Assembly: GCF_900316465.1 (NCBI RefSeq)
Contig: NZ_ONDD01000018.1
Span: forward strand, 1-64,000
Length of the DNA stretch: 64,000 nt
From: an uncultured Fibrobacter sp.
GTDB lineage: Bacteria > Fibrobacterota > Fibrobacteria > Fibrobacterales > Fibrobacteraceae
Reading direction: 5' to 3'
Shown here: positions 15,989 through 24,450 of the stretch, in pieces
Layout of the letters: every line of letters begins with the position of its first letter
Position numbering within the stretch: the stretch's first letter is position 1
Translations under genes and position numbers: made by a program
The notes under the pieces: model-generated
What the model was told of the DNA's origin: nothing
The model's database searches: none
What the model saw: the letters and a program-made list of their open reading frames with translations, nothing else

Positions 15989-16873
15989 ATGAGGCATTTT
16001 CATTTAAAAGCTTTGCTGGCGGGATTCTCTTGCGCGGTCCTTTTTACGGGCTGTTCCAACCCAATCTACAGGCAAGGCAACCTGACGCAAGGCACCTTCG
16101 AAATCGGCGTTCCCGACAACTTTACCGGTGTCGGCAAAGAACTCCCGAACAACTCTTCGATCAAAGGATTTTCTCTTTCGCTCAACTATACTACGAAAGA
16201 CGAAATGAAAATGAAGGATGTCCACAACGCCGAACTGAAAGAAAGCGACATTGACCCCTTAGTTTCCGACGATGACGACTATACCATCATGTCGAGAACC
16301 AAGATCAAGGACTTCCGCTACAAGCGAAACCGCTTCCCCGTCTCATTTGCTTTCACTCACCTGTTCAAATCGAGTAACGCCTTGTCAGGTGGTTATTCCA
16401 TCGGGTTTGATCCCGGCCTATACGCGCGCGTCTCTGGCGGAATCAACAAGGAACATTTCGAAGTGGGCGCTTACTTTGACTTAGGACTCTACGACCTAGG
16501 CGATGTTTCTTTTGACTACTACGAATGCACCACCTATACGAAAAGCACGGGCTGCACCGAAACATCTGAAGTCAAGCATTTCAAAGAAAAGAACGTATGG
16601 CAAGTTCGCCTTGGCGGCGGAGCCTACACCTCTTTCTACTGGAACAGTTTCGCCCTCTCCTACTCGCCGATGATCTACTTGCCCGCCATCGAGCAGGATT
16701 TCGGTTTCAGGACACGCGTTGACTTACCCTTCGTGTTGAGCCAATACATCGGCGCCTCCAAGTGGATCAACAACCACTGGAAAGTTTCTCTCGGAGCAAC
16801 TCTCCTCAGCAGTCTCTACTTTAACGGCGGAGTCTACCCGACCGCCAACACATCGCTTGGATATTGGTTCTAG
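15989..16873 (+). CDS. Lipoprotein, probably outer-membrane associated
   Basis: 294 residues. Signal peptide with lipobox LFTGC (Cys near residue 22) followed by SNPIYRQG. The mature region has alternating beta strands (YSIGFDPGLYARVSGGI, FEVGAYFDLGLYDLGDVSF) and a C-terminus TSLGYWF ending in Phe, reminiscent of a barrel; a lipidated N-terminus with a barrel-like body is unusual. Ribosome site GGGGGGAAGGGGAAACA. No family recognised. Convergent with the GH16 gene, 2 bases apart, without a visible terminator. Confidence 0.75.
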   Translation: MRHFHLKALLAGFSCAVLFTGCSNPIYRQGNLTQGTFEIGVPDNFTGVGKELPNNSSIKGFSLSLNYTTKDEMKMKDVHNAELKESDIDPLVSDDDDYTIMSRTKIKDFRYKRNRFPVSFAFTHLFKSSNALSGGYSIGFDPGLYARVSGGINKEHFEVGAYFDLGLYDLGDVSFDYYECTTYTKSTGCTETSEVKHFKEKNVWQVRLGGGAYTSFYWNSFALSYSPMIYLPAIEQDFGFRTRVDLPFVLSQYIGASKWINNHWKVSLGATLLSSLYFNGGVYPTANTSLGYWF

Positions 16874-16875
16874 TT

Positions 16876-18420
16876 TTACTTCTTGAACCGTTTGACATCA
16901 AAGCGCTTGCCGTCGCTTACCGCGATATGGTACAAACCGACGGGCAACGAACTTACATTCAACGCAACTCCGTACATAATCTGCTTGCGCATGACTTCAC
17001 GGCCCTGCAAATCCAGAACGCGAACCGTCGCGCCATTCTTGAAGGCACTTGCCAGTTCTACAAACAACTGGCCGTCGGCGTAATGCACCGAAGTTCCGTA
17101 CACGTTTGCGAAATTGCCTAGATTCGGGAGCGCAGTCTTGCCGGTGTCAGTTACAGACGTATCTTTCTTCGTCGTATCCTTCGAGGGAACAACATCGTCC
17201 TTGCCGAGCAGGCGCCACATCTGGTTCCATTCCCAGTCATCGGCCCAACTCTGCACCACGCGTTCGCCATCCGTGGTCGCACGCAGGTACATGTTACTGT
17301 GCTGCATCTTCATGCGCACCACGGAGCCTTCGTAGCCGGACTGTTTTTCCATCACGACCTTCTGGTGTCCACCCGCATTCCACTTGTACAGCCCCATCGT
17401 AATACCAGCATCCGTCGATTCGTTCGGAGTGTCAATGGACATGTCGCCAAAGTTAATGCGGTATGTCGTCGAAGAAAGCGGAGTAATCGTTACGACGGCA
17501 GCATCGGAATTGCAATCGCCAAGCGCAAGTTTATCTTCAGCAGTCCGCACCATGCAGGTTCCAAAATTCATCGAGAAGATGCGTACCGTATCAGGCTTTG
17601 CGGGCTTGGCCTGCCACACACGCACCCAGTCCGCTTCAAAATACGCAGGCTTGTCGGTCGTAATATCAATGTCATCGCCAGCCCAGCCACCAATAGCCAG
17701 ATTCACGATAATGTACTGCGCCGCAAGCTGCTTGATTTCAGTCGGGCGATTGTAGCTTGCGAACTTTTTATCGTCAAAGTAAAAGCTGAGAGTACCTTCG
17801 TCCCATTCCACGCCGTAGTTGTGGAATCCTGCGGAACGATCCACATCGTCATCCTTGTGGCCGCCGAAAGAGGCTTCGTGGTCCCAAGCCGAGCCATGGC
17901 TATTGTACCAGCTCGGATCGGTGTAATGCAAGTAGTAATGGTGCTGTTTGCGCGAAGCAGGAATTTCCAAGATGTCGATTTCGGGAGGCCAGCCGTCTTG
18001 CAGCGTCCAGAAGGCAGGCCAGGTTCCCTTTTGCGAAGGAGCCTTGAAGCGGCCTTCGATGTAGCCGTACTTGACTTCGAATTTTCCCTTGGTATCGATG
18101 GCACCCGAAGTGTAGTCCACCGGAATTTCCTTGCCGTTGAACTTCGCCGTTCTTCCGCTAGCATCGGGGTGCTTTTTCTTTTCGCCTTTCAGCTTGAGCG
18201 TACCGTCAGAAACAATTACGTTTTCTGCAGCGCAATAGGCACGATGGTTGTGAGTGGGGCCCCAGTTGTACGTCGGGTTCCATTTGGATTTATCAAGACT
18301 TGTACCGTCGAAGTTGTCTTCGAACACTTTTTCCCAACCGCTAAAATTCGACGGCGGGTCGGCGAACGCGAACGACGCCGACAAAGCCACAATACTCGAG
18401 ATTACAAAACGTTTTTTCAT
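16876..18420 (-). CDS. Secreted glycoside hydrolase family 16 with beta-trefoil and sorting tail
   Basis: 514 residues. Signal peptide to about residue 20, GH16 catalytic domain (about 25-270), a beta-trefoil-like region (about 275-410) with repeated LYKW/MYLRA/MWRLLG patterns, a Thr/Lys/Asp linker, and a C-terminal 80-residue domain ending LPVGLYHIAVSDGKRFDVKRFKK, a type IX-like sorting/anchoring tail. The active site is E147-I-D149-I-L-E152, the beta-bulge form found in laminarinase-type GH16. It is not the circularly permuted Fibrobacter lichenase. Beta-1,3 or mixed-linkage glucan is the likely substrate. ATG at 18420 (GAGG 7 bases upstream) is preferred to TTG at 18426. Confidence 0.88.
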   Translation of the reverse strand: MKKRFVISSIVALSASFAFADPPSNFSGWEKVFEDNFDGTSLDKSKWNPTYNWGPTHNHRAYCAAENVIVSDGTLKLKGEKKKHPDASGRTAKFNGKEIPVDYTSGAIDTKGKFEVKYGYIEGRFKAPSQKGTWPAFWTLQDGWPPEIDILEIPASRKQHHYYLHYTDPSWYNSHGSAWDHEASFGGHKDDDVDRSAGFHNYGVEWDEGTLSFYFDDKKFASYNRPTEIKQLAAQYIIVNLAIGGWAGDDIDITTDKPAYFEADWVRVWQAKPAKPDTVRIFSMNFGTCMVRTAEDKLALGDCNSDAAVVTITPLSSTTYRINFGDMSIDTPNESTDAGITMGLYKWNAGGHQKVVMEKQSGYEGSVVRMKMQHSNMYLRATTDGERVVQSWADDWEWNQMWRLLGKDDVVPSKDTTKKDTSVTDTGKTALPNLGNFANVYGTSVHYADGQLFVELASAFKNGATVRVLDLQGREVMRKQIMYGVALNVSSLPVGLYHIAVSDGKRFDVKRFKK

Positions 18421-18496
18421 ATCCAATCCTCACCCAACACTTGCCTCTTAAATATACTTTTAAAAAGCCTTTTCACAAAGAAAAAAATCGGTAGCA

Positions 18497-18531
18497 GGCA
18501 AAAAAGAACGCTTGCAACCGGGATTGCAAGC
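18497..18531 (-). terminator. Terminator of the TPR protein gene
   Basis: On the minus strand GCTTGCAA, loop TCCCGG, TTGCAAGC, then GTTCTTTTTTGCC. The 18532-18639 stretch before it holds further short palindromes (GAGC-AAA-GCTC; CCGGG/CCCGG) and no gene. Confidence 0.7.
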
Positions 18532-18639
18532 ACTTTTGTGAATCCGTAAAAGGAGATCCCCACCCTGGTGGCCATGCGCACTAAAGAGCAAAGCTCTAAG
18601 TGCTGTCCGCCGGGTCTAACGCCCGGGAAGACAATCAAA

Positions 18640-20013
18640 CTATCTAGTTCTGCGCGGCAACTCAGAAGCATGCTTTTCGAGCCACACGGCATCTTCGAGT
18701 GCTCGTTCGGCTTCGGCAGCCCAGTCAGAATCCGGGAACTGCTGCACCACTTCGCGGTAACGCACCACGGCGCTATGGAAATCGCGGAGTTCGCGGTAAG
18801 CATTGCCCAACTGCAGCATGGTAAAGTAGCGTTCTTCGGGCTGCTGTTCGGTTTCGAGCAAAGCCTTGTACATTTTGACAGCCGATTCAATGCTACCGGC
18901 ACTGTAGAGCAAGTTTGCATTGGCAAGCGTCGGTGCACCAGACGGTGCATCGGCAATGTCGGCCACCTTCGGTTCTGCAACCGGAGCTTCTTCCACAGCC
19001 TTTGCCGGAGCAGATTCGATCGGTTTCGATTCAGCCTTCGTTTCGACCTTTGCAACTGTTTCGGTTGCCGGAGCAGCGGCAGGCAGGTTCTTCGAATCCT
19101 TTTCGGCCTTGATTTCAGCAATGCGGGCTTCGGCAGCAGCACGGTACTTGGCACTCGGTGCAGCCTTCTTCATATAGGCGGCCAAGAACTTGAGTTCCTG
19201 ATCTTGCTTCTTGTTGTTCTTTGCAATCAAGGCGAGGAAGTAGTTGGCATCGTTACCTTCTTCCTTGTATTCAAGACCCTTCTTCAGGTTGAATTCGGCC
19301 TTATCCATTTCGCCGAGTTGGTAACGGGTCAGACCCGCGTAGAAATACGCACCAGCGTGTCCAGGTTGCTTGCGCAAGACTTCGCGCCACATGGGAGCAG
19401 CTTCTTTGTACTTGCCTTCAGCATAGAGTGCCTTGCCCTTTTCAAACGGATCGTTCGAAGCCGCATCAACCTTAGCAGGTTCTGCCTTCACAGGTTCCAC
19501 AGGCTTCGGAGCTTCAGCAGCCTTTACAGGTTCCGGCTTTGCCACTTCGACCGGTTTCGGTTCCGGCTTGGGTTCGGCAACCTTGGCAGGTTCAGCCTTG
19601 GCCGGTTCTGGAGCAGGTTCTGCAACAGTTGCTGCTTCAATCGGTTCTTCTACAACAGGATTATTCTTCGGATCCTTGGCGCGTTCGGCATCGGCCTTCG
19701 CCTTTTGACCGAGAACTTCATAAACCTTGGCGGCACCTTCGTAAGCGGCGCTCATCGTCGGTTCAAACTTATAAGCAAGGCGGTAGTTGGCAAGCGCCCC
19801 GCTGTAATCCTTCATTTTCATGCGAACTTGCGCAGCGGCGAAGTAGGCTGCAGCATCTCTCGGATTTTCGGCCAGAACAGCGCGGTATTCACCGAGCGCC
19901 ATTTCAAAATCGCCTTTCGCCTCGAAACGGGCACCTTGTTCCATTCGCGGGTCAGCACTGAACGATAGACCCACCAAACATGCCAATGCAATCGCAGAAA
20001 TACGGATATTCAT
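18640..20013 (-). CDS. Secreted tetratricopeptide-repeat protein
   Basis: 457 residues. Signal peptide MNIRISAIALACLVGLSFSAD. Two blocks of TPRs: N-terminal (about 25-110: GARFEAKGDFEMALGEYRAV then ANYRLAYKFEP) and central (about 200-290), separated by a long Ala/Pro/Glu/Lys-rich linker with repeated EPAKVAEPKPEPKPVE-like units; a third TPR pair lies at the C-terminus (LLYSAGSIESAVKMYKALLE). Likely a periplasmic scaffold for protein-protein contacts, possibly cell-envelope related; partner unknown. Leaderless-type start (TAAATT 6 bases before ATG). Confidence 0.85.
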   Translation of the reverse strand: MNIRISAIALACLVGLSFSADPRMEQGARFEAKGDFEMALGEYRAVLAENPRDAAAYFAAAQVRMKMKDYSGALANYRLAYKFEPTMSAAYEGAAKVYEVLGQKAKADAERAKDPKNNPVVEEPIEAATVAEPAPEPAKAEPAKVAEPKPEPKPVEVAKPEPVKAAEAPKPVEPVKAEPAKVDAASNDPFEKGKALYAEGKYKEAAPMWREVLRKQPGHAGAYFYAGLTRYQLGEMDKAEFNLKKGLEYKEEGNDANYFLALIAKNNKKQDQELKFLAAYMKKAAPSAKYRAAAEARIAEIKAEKDSKNLPAAAPATETVAKVETKAESKPIESAPAKAVEEAPVAEPKVADIADAPSGAPTLANANLLYSAGSIESAVKMYKALLETEQQPEERYFTMLQLGNAYRELRDFHSAVVRYREVVQQFPDSDWAAEAERALEDAVWLEKHASELPRRTR

Positions 20014-20019
20014 GCGTTC

Positions 20020-20025
20020 AATTTA
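20020..20025 (-). promoter_or_regulatory. -10 element, leaderless promoter of the TPR gene
   Basis: Minus-strand TAAATT, then GAACGC, then ATG at 20013. Confidence 0.5.
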
Positions 20026-20069
20026 GCAAATTTTACAGCAAAAACATTCCCTTTGGTCCAAAGAAATAC

Positions 20070-20075
20070 TACATT
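20070..20075 (+). promoter_or_regulatory. -10 element, leaderless promoter of the 20082 gene
   Basis: TACATT, then CAGGGC, then ATG at 20082. Confidence 0.45.
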
Positions 20076-20081
20076 CAGGGC

Positions 20082-20297
20082 ATGAGTAAACTGATCGCAC
20101 GCATCTTAGTCGGAATCTTCATGGCCGCTATCCTGATGGCCATCAATGAATTTCTCGTTCCCGAAAGCCTCTACATGAACGACGCCTTCAACCACTTTAT
20201 GAGCGTCTGCTATTTCGCCTGCATCATCGTCCCGTGCGTCATCTACTTTATCAAGACGCCGCCCGGAACTAACAACAAAGGCGAACGCATCGGCTAA
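20082..20297 (+). CDS. Small two-helix membrane protein
   Basis: 71 residues with two transmembrane helices (ARILVGIFMAAILMAINEFL and MSVCYFACIIVPCVIYFI) and a short charged C-terminus GTNNKGERIG. No family recognised. The start at 20082 is preferred to an upstream in-frame codon because the hydrophobic segment begins right after it and a TACATT hexamer lies 6 bases upstream. Stands alone; a bidirectional terminator follows. Confidence 0.65.
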   Translation: MSKLIARILVGIFMAAILMAINEFLVPESLYMNDAFNHFMSVCYFACIIVPCVIYFIKTPPGTNNKGERIG

Positions 20298-20312
20298 TCA
20301 CAAGGCATAGCA

Positions 20313-20344
20313 AAAAGGACTGTTTCACAACAGTCCTTTTAAAA
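20313..20344. terminator. Bidirectional terminator
   Basis: AAAAGGACTGTT, loop TCAC, AACAGTCCTTTT: a perfect 12-bp stem with A and T flanks, between convergent genes. Confidence 0.9.
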
Positions 20345-20369
20345 TTTATTTCAACGTTCAATTCCTGAT

Positions 20370-23150
20370 TTACTTCTTGCGGCAGCGTACGGCGGCGGCG
20401 GCGCCGAGGGCAATCAGCAGCACGGCGGCGAACAAGCTCACCCAAACGGTCTTGTGGAACGGAGCGCTGCGGTATTCCATGCGGACTTCGGAATTGCCCG
20501 CCGGAATCTGCACGGCGCGCAAGGTTCCAAAGGCCTTGTAGACCTTGGCTTCCTTGCCGTTCACGTAAGCCTTCCAGTATGGGTGATAGTTGCCGGCGAC
20601 GACCATGAAGCCTTCGCGGTCCGCATTCACACTAAACACCTGCGTATCCATCTTGGGGCTTGCGACAAGCTTTGCATAACCCTGAATCGGGCCCTTGGCT
20701 GCCACGCTGCCCTTGCCGTCAAATTCCGGAGTTTCAGACAAAATAACTTTTTCGCGGTAGAAGAACTTGCCGGGTTCATCACCAAATTCAGGAGCAGCGG
20801 GTGCGGCAGGCTTTGCAGCCACGGCGGTTGCGGAATCAGCGGTAGCGCTATCGGCGGTCGCGACGGCGGAGTCTGCAACGGATTCTGCCACCGGTTCGGC
20901 AACCTTCTGTTCACGAATGGCAGCCTGCGTCTGGAGCGTCTTGATGGCAGCAGAATCATCCATCACGACAGCTTCGCCGTAAAGGTAAGCTTCGCCCATC
21001 GCCGTCGGAATTGGCATATAGGTCGTACCCTGACGGCTATCGAAGACGATTGCACCCACATTCATCAAGTCGAGGAACGGGTGCACCGCCGTCGGGTCAT
21101 TGATATTCATCAAGTAGTTGGCATCATTCTGGCCGCCACGGAAAGAGCGGTAACTAGCGAGTTCGTTATCGTGAATGCCGTCGGCATTGCGCATGTGGTA
21201 CTGCGAGAAGATGTTTCCGCTCAAAGCCTTGTTGCGGGAAAGCGAAAGCACGCGCGGCGTATTCAGAGAATCAGCCTTATAGGGAGCCTTGATGGCGGCA
21301 ACCACAGCGTTATTCGGCTGCAAATATTCACCCGCCGGTACATTCTGAATAAATGCGCCATCAATAAAGAAGAGTTCAATGCCAGCAGCAAGCGCAAGCA
21401 CGCCCGCCTTCTGAGCCACCGGAGCCTTCCACTTGGCCACAAAAAGCGTCACCGCGACAATCACCAGCACCAGCACGAAGCCAGGAACAGCCTTGCCGGC
21501 AGTTGCACTCATCACGATTTCGTTCAACGGCTTAAAGTAAGGAGCCGTAATCGGGTCTTCCAAGAGCTTCTGACCGCTCATGAGCATCACGCCGAGGTAG
21601 GCAAAGCCGATAAAGATACAAGCCTGCAGTGCACGCGGAGTTCCCGGAAGTCCCTTCTGGAAAGCTTCCGTCAAGTTTGCAATGGTCAGTTTTTTCTTCT
21701 GGTCATCGAGGCTCATCACGCCAAGACAGAGGGCGGCATAAAGAATCATCACAACCAAGCCGACTGGGCCGATAAAGGTCGTCCAAGCAAAACGGGCAAT
21801 CAAGGCAAGCACCAAGAGCACGCCATACATAGCAGAGCCATGCAACAGAGCGCGACGGTTATCTTCGGCTTCAGCAGCTTCTTCGGGAGTCTTGCCCTCG
21901 GCCGAGAGAGCCTTCAAAACCGGGCCCGCCATCATCACCAGCAAGAGCGGCAACCAGAACAGCGCCATGCCCGGAGCACGGAAGTTCTTGACACCGGGGA
22001 GCACATTGTACCACAGCTTAAACAACGGAGAATGGTCGCCCATGCCGTAGCTCAAGGCAACGACAGCGCCCAGGCCCCAGAAAGCCGCATAGCGACGCTT
22101 ACCCGGCAAGAACAGGCAAAGAAATCCGAGGAAGGTCAGCAAGGCACCCGCATTGTTGTGGTCCAGCTTGAACGCATTGTGGCCCCAATAGAACGGCGAA
22201 CCGCCCTGCAACTTGCGGTATTCGTCCATCGAGAAACTCACGAAAGAGGAACCTTCGAGGTCACCCGTCTTTTCGTTCTGTTCGTAAACGTCTACACCCA
22301 CAAAGCCCGGCAATAGAATCTGCGCCATTTCTTCTTGGTGCAAGGACCAGCTGACCGCGTGGCCGTAATTGGTGTGGCTATCGTCACCGCGCACCGACTG
22401 CGTGGTGGTGTACATGTAAGGCGGTACAATCTGGAAGCAAGAAAGCGCAAGGCCAAAACCGAGGCCCACTGCAGCAAGGCCCAGGCGCTTGCCGCGAGTC
22501 TTTAGTGCATCGCAATGGAAGGCGACTTCGTAAAGCGTATAAAGGCCAGCTCCCCACAGGAACAAGTAAGTGAGCTGCAGGTGCGAGCCGAGAATCATCC
22601 ATGCAACCGAGAGCGCAAGCACGATCATGTAAGGAACACTACCCGAGCGCACAATCTTGCGGATGGCGAGCAACGAAAGCGGCGCAATCGCAAAGACCAT
22701 CATCTTGCCGTCGTGGCCGCCGTAGAGGTAGGTGAAAAATTCCGGCGAGAAGGCGTAAAGCATGCCGAGCAGGCCCGCCCACCAACGGTTCCCCGTCAAG
22801 TTCCAAGCGAGAGCCATGGCACTCATGAAGGCCACCCACAGCGTGAGGATAAACTTGAAGCCCACGGCGCGGGCCGGATCCATCAGGAACTGCACCCATA
22901 CCAACGGATGGTAGGCATCGGCGAACAAGGCATCGATCGTGGGCACGCCGCCCAGGCGGGAATCGTCCCATTCCGTGAGCACGGCACTTTCGGCTCGCAG
23001 AATGCGGCTACCGATACCGTTCAGCTGGTCGCTGTTGAGCATGAGCTGGTTCGGGTCGAACGCAAAGTCGCGGAACACGATCAGCAAAATTCCAAGGAAA
23101 ATGGCGGAAACCGCCACAAAAAATGCGGGCTTCTTGTTTAGGAAATTCAT
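20370..23150 (-). CDS. YfhO-like multi-spanning membrane protein
   Basis: 926 residues. About a dozen transmembrane helices with a GT-C glycosyltransferase-like layout: an early acidic loop after TM1 (LMLNSDQLNGIG then RLGGVPTIDALFADAYHP), many hydrophobic segments to about residue 620, a soluble extracytoplasmic domain with an Ala/Asp/Val-rich insert (SVADSAVATADSATADSATA), and a last helix near the C-terminus. This matches bacterial membrane protein YfhO, thought to transfer sugars from lipid carriers to envelope polymers. Acceptor and donor unknown. Leaderless-type start. Confidence 0.65.
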   Translation of the reverse strand: MNFLNKKPAFFVAVSAIFLGILLIVFRDFAFDPNQLMLNSDQLNGIGSRILRAESAVLTEWDDSRLGGVPTIDALFADAYHPLVWVQFLMDPARAVGFKFILTLWVAFMSAMALAWNLTGNRWWAGLLGMLYAFSPEFFTYLYGGHDGKMMVFAIAPLSLLAIRKIVRSGSVPYMIVLALSVAWMILGSHLQLTYLFLWGAGLYTLYEVAFHCDALKTRGKRLGLAAVGLGFGLALSCFQIVPPYMYTTTQSVRGDDSHTNYGHAVSWSLHQEEMAQILLPGFVGVDVYEQNEKTGDLEGSSFVSFSMDEYRKLQGGSPFYWGHNAFKLDHNNAGALLTFLGFLCLFLPGKRRYAAFWGLGAVVALSYGMGDHSPLFKLWYNVLPGVKNFRAPGMALFWLPLLLVMMAGPVLKALSAEGKTPEEAAEAEDNRRALLHGSAMYGVLLVLALIARFAWTTFIGPVGLVVMILYAALCLGVMSLDDQKKKLTIANLTEAFQKGLPGTPRALQACIFIGFAYLGVMLMSGQKLLEDPITAPYFKPLNEIVMSATAGKAVPGFVLVLVIVAVTLFVAKWKAPVAQKAGVLALAAGIELFFIDGAFIQNVPAGEYLQPNNAVVAAIKAPYKADSLNTPRVLSLSRNKALSGNIFSQYHMRNADGIHDNELASYRSFRGGQNDANYLMNINDPTAVHPFLDLMNVGAIVFDSRQGTTYMPIPTAMGEAYLYGEAVVMDDSAAIKTLQTQAAIREQKVAEPVAESVADSAVATADSATADSATAVAAKPAAPAAPEFGDEPGKFFYREKVILSETPEFDGKGSVAAKGPIQGYAKLVASPKMDTQVFSVNADREGFMVVAGNYHPYWKAYVNGKEAKVYKAFGTLRAVQIPAGNSEVRMEYRSAPFHKTVWVSLFAAVLLIALGAAAAVRCRKK

Positions 23151-23156
23151 GCAGTT

Positions 23157-23162
23157 AATTTA
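23157..23162 (-). promoter_or_regulatory. -10 element, leaderless promoter of the YfhO-like gene
   Basis: Minus-strand TAAATT, then AACTGC, then ATG at 23150. Confidence 0.5.
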
Positions 23163-23202
23163 GTTAAAGTAGACGGTAGGAAGTAGACAGTTGTCTGTAC
23201 AA

Positions 23203-23231
23203 ACAACAAAAGCGGCTATATTGCATAGCCG
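23203..23231 (-). terminator. Terminator after the 40-residue gene
   Basis: On the minus strand CGGCTAT, loop GCAAT, ATAGCCG, then CTTTTGTTGTTTG. Weak T tract. Confidence 0.55.
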
Positions 23232-23257
23232 ATTCATTTACAAAAATAAACGTAAAA

Positions 23258-23380
23258 TTAATCTTCCGACTTGTTTTCGAGTTTGTCGTCGGCAGAAGAA
23301 TACTTAATAAGGCAATACACACCAAATGCCGAAATAATGCAAGCGGCGGCAATGGCGACATACTTGATGATCTTTCCCAT
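23258..23380 (-). CDS. Small single-helix membrane protein (40 residues)
   Basis: ATG at 23380, TAA at 23258-23260. The product starts MGKIIKYVAIAAACIISAFG, one transmembrane helix after two lysines, and ends in a charged tail (SSADDKLENKSED). A well-placed ribosome site, TATAGGAGAATATC, and a downstream hairpin support it as a real gene despite its size. No family recognised. It lies between the ArsR-methyltransferase and YfhO-like genes on the same strand, but with its own terminator. Confidence 0.75.
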   Translation of the reverse strand: MGKIIKYVAIAAACIISAFGVYCLIKYSSADDKLENKSED

Positions 23381-23447
23381 GATATTCTCCTATAAAAAGC
23401 TCTACCTATAAGATATACAATTTTTACTCAATACGCAATAGCAAAAA

Positions 23448-24395
23448 CTATTTCTTTTTCAGAATCATGCAGATGACGGGCAGCTTCTTGTCGACTTCGT
23501 TTTCGCTCGGGATGATTTCGCTGGAAATGACTTCGCAGTTGAATTCCTTGACAAAGAATTCGAGCTGACTGCGGTCAAAGCCAAGCCAAATGTGACCATG
23601 CGTGGTGCGGAAGGATTCTTCCTTGTGCTGCGCCAAGTCAAGCAGGGCAAGCGTACCGCCGCGCTTGAGGATACGAACCGCCTCCTTGAGGGCAAGGCGC
23701 GGATCCTTGGCGTGGTGAAGCACCTGGCTCATGAGCACGAGGTCGGCAAAGTTGTCGGGCAGGCCCGTGCTGACCATGTCAGCCACCTTGGGCGTCACGT
23801 TCTGGATGTTCTTCTGCTTTAAAATCTTCTGGAGACCGCTGATGATTTTCGGGTCACAGTCAAGGGCCGTCACTCGCTTGCAGCAGTTGCAGAGCATGAG
23901 CGTGAGGTCGCCGCCTTCGCCACAGCCCACGTCAACCGCGTTTTCGAACGGGTACATGAGGCGGCCGAACAGGCTAATTTGCGCCTTGAGGCTACCACCC
24001 GCCTGGTCGAGCTTGTGGATTTGGCCCTTGGTCTTGTCGGTGCGGTCTTCGAGCACCTGGGCGGCACGGCACTTGAGAATGTCCTTGTCCGGCAGTTCTT
24101 CGTAGGCGTCGCGAATCATCGAAAGCATGCGGGTGCTCAGGTACAGTTCTTCGCTCAAGCGGTAGTAGGCCTTGATGCCGTCGCGGCGGTCCTTGAGCAA
24201 ATTGCAGGCAGAAAGCTTTGCCAAGTGGCGGCTCGCGTTACTCTGGTGGATATCCAGAATATCCTTGATTTCGTTGACGGTGAATTCCGCCTGGTCCAGA
24301 AGCAACAAGATTTTGAGGCGCATTTCGTCGGAAATGGCTCCGAAAAGGTCCATGCTGGGTACAATCGGTTCGCGAGTATTTAAAGAATCTGCCAC
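23448..24395 (-). CDS. ArsR-type HTH regulator fused to a SAM methyltransferase
   Basis: 315 residues. Residues about 15-95 form a winged-helix ArsR domain (LFGAISDEMRLKILLLL, DIHQSNASRHLAKLSACNLL); about 140-250 form a class I methyltransferase with NAVDVGCGEGGDLTLML (SAM-binding glycine loop), VTALDCDP (acidic residue after strand 2) and LVLMSQVLHHAKDP. Such fusions are known in several phyla, often near methionine or arsenic genes, but none is adjacent here. No obvious CxC metal site is visible. It may repress its own or neighbouring genes. Starts at GTG with GGAG 5 bases upstream. Confidence 0.8.
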   Translation of the reverse strand: MADSLNTREPIVPSMDLFGAISDEMRLKILLLLDQAEFTVNEIKDILDIHQSNASRHLAKLSACNLLKDRRDGIKAYYRLSEELYLSTRMLSMIRDAYEELPDKDILKCRAAQVLEDRTDKTKGQIHKLDQAGGSLKAQISLFGRLMYPFENAVDVGCGEGGDLTLMLCNCCKRVTALDCDPKIISGLQKILKQKNIQNVTPKVADMVSTGLPDNFADLVLMSQVLHHAKDPRLALKEAVRILKRGGTLALLDLAQHKEESFRTTHGHIWLGFDRSQLEFFVKEFNCEVISSEIIPSENEVDKKLPVICMILKKK

Positions 24396-24450
24396 AAAAG
24401 CTCCATTCGTTTACTATAAAGCAATATAATTTTTTTAGCTTAGGGGCTGT

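Noticed and set aside
17299..18549. 416-codon open frame opposite the GH16 gene
   Set aside because: Shadow of a clear secreted enzyme gene with signal peptide and catalytic motif.
20454..22316. 620-codon open frame opposite the YfhO-like gene
   Set aside because: Shadow frame: hydrophilic antisense of transmembrane helices, no family features.
23164..23361. 65-codon minus-strand frame
   Set aside because: Overlaps the better supported 40-residue gene in another frame; no ribosome site and Arg/Ser-rich product.
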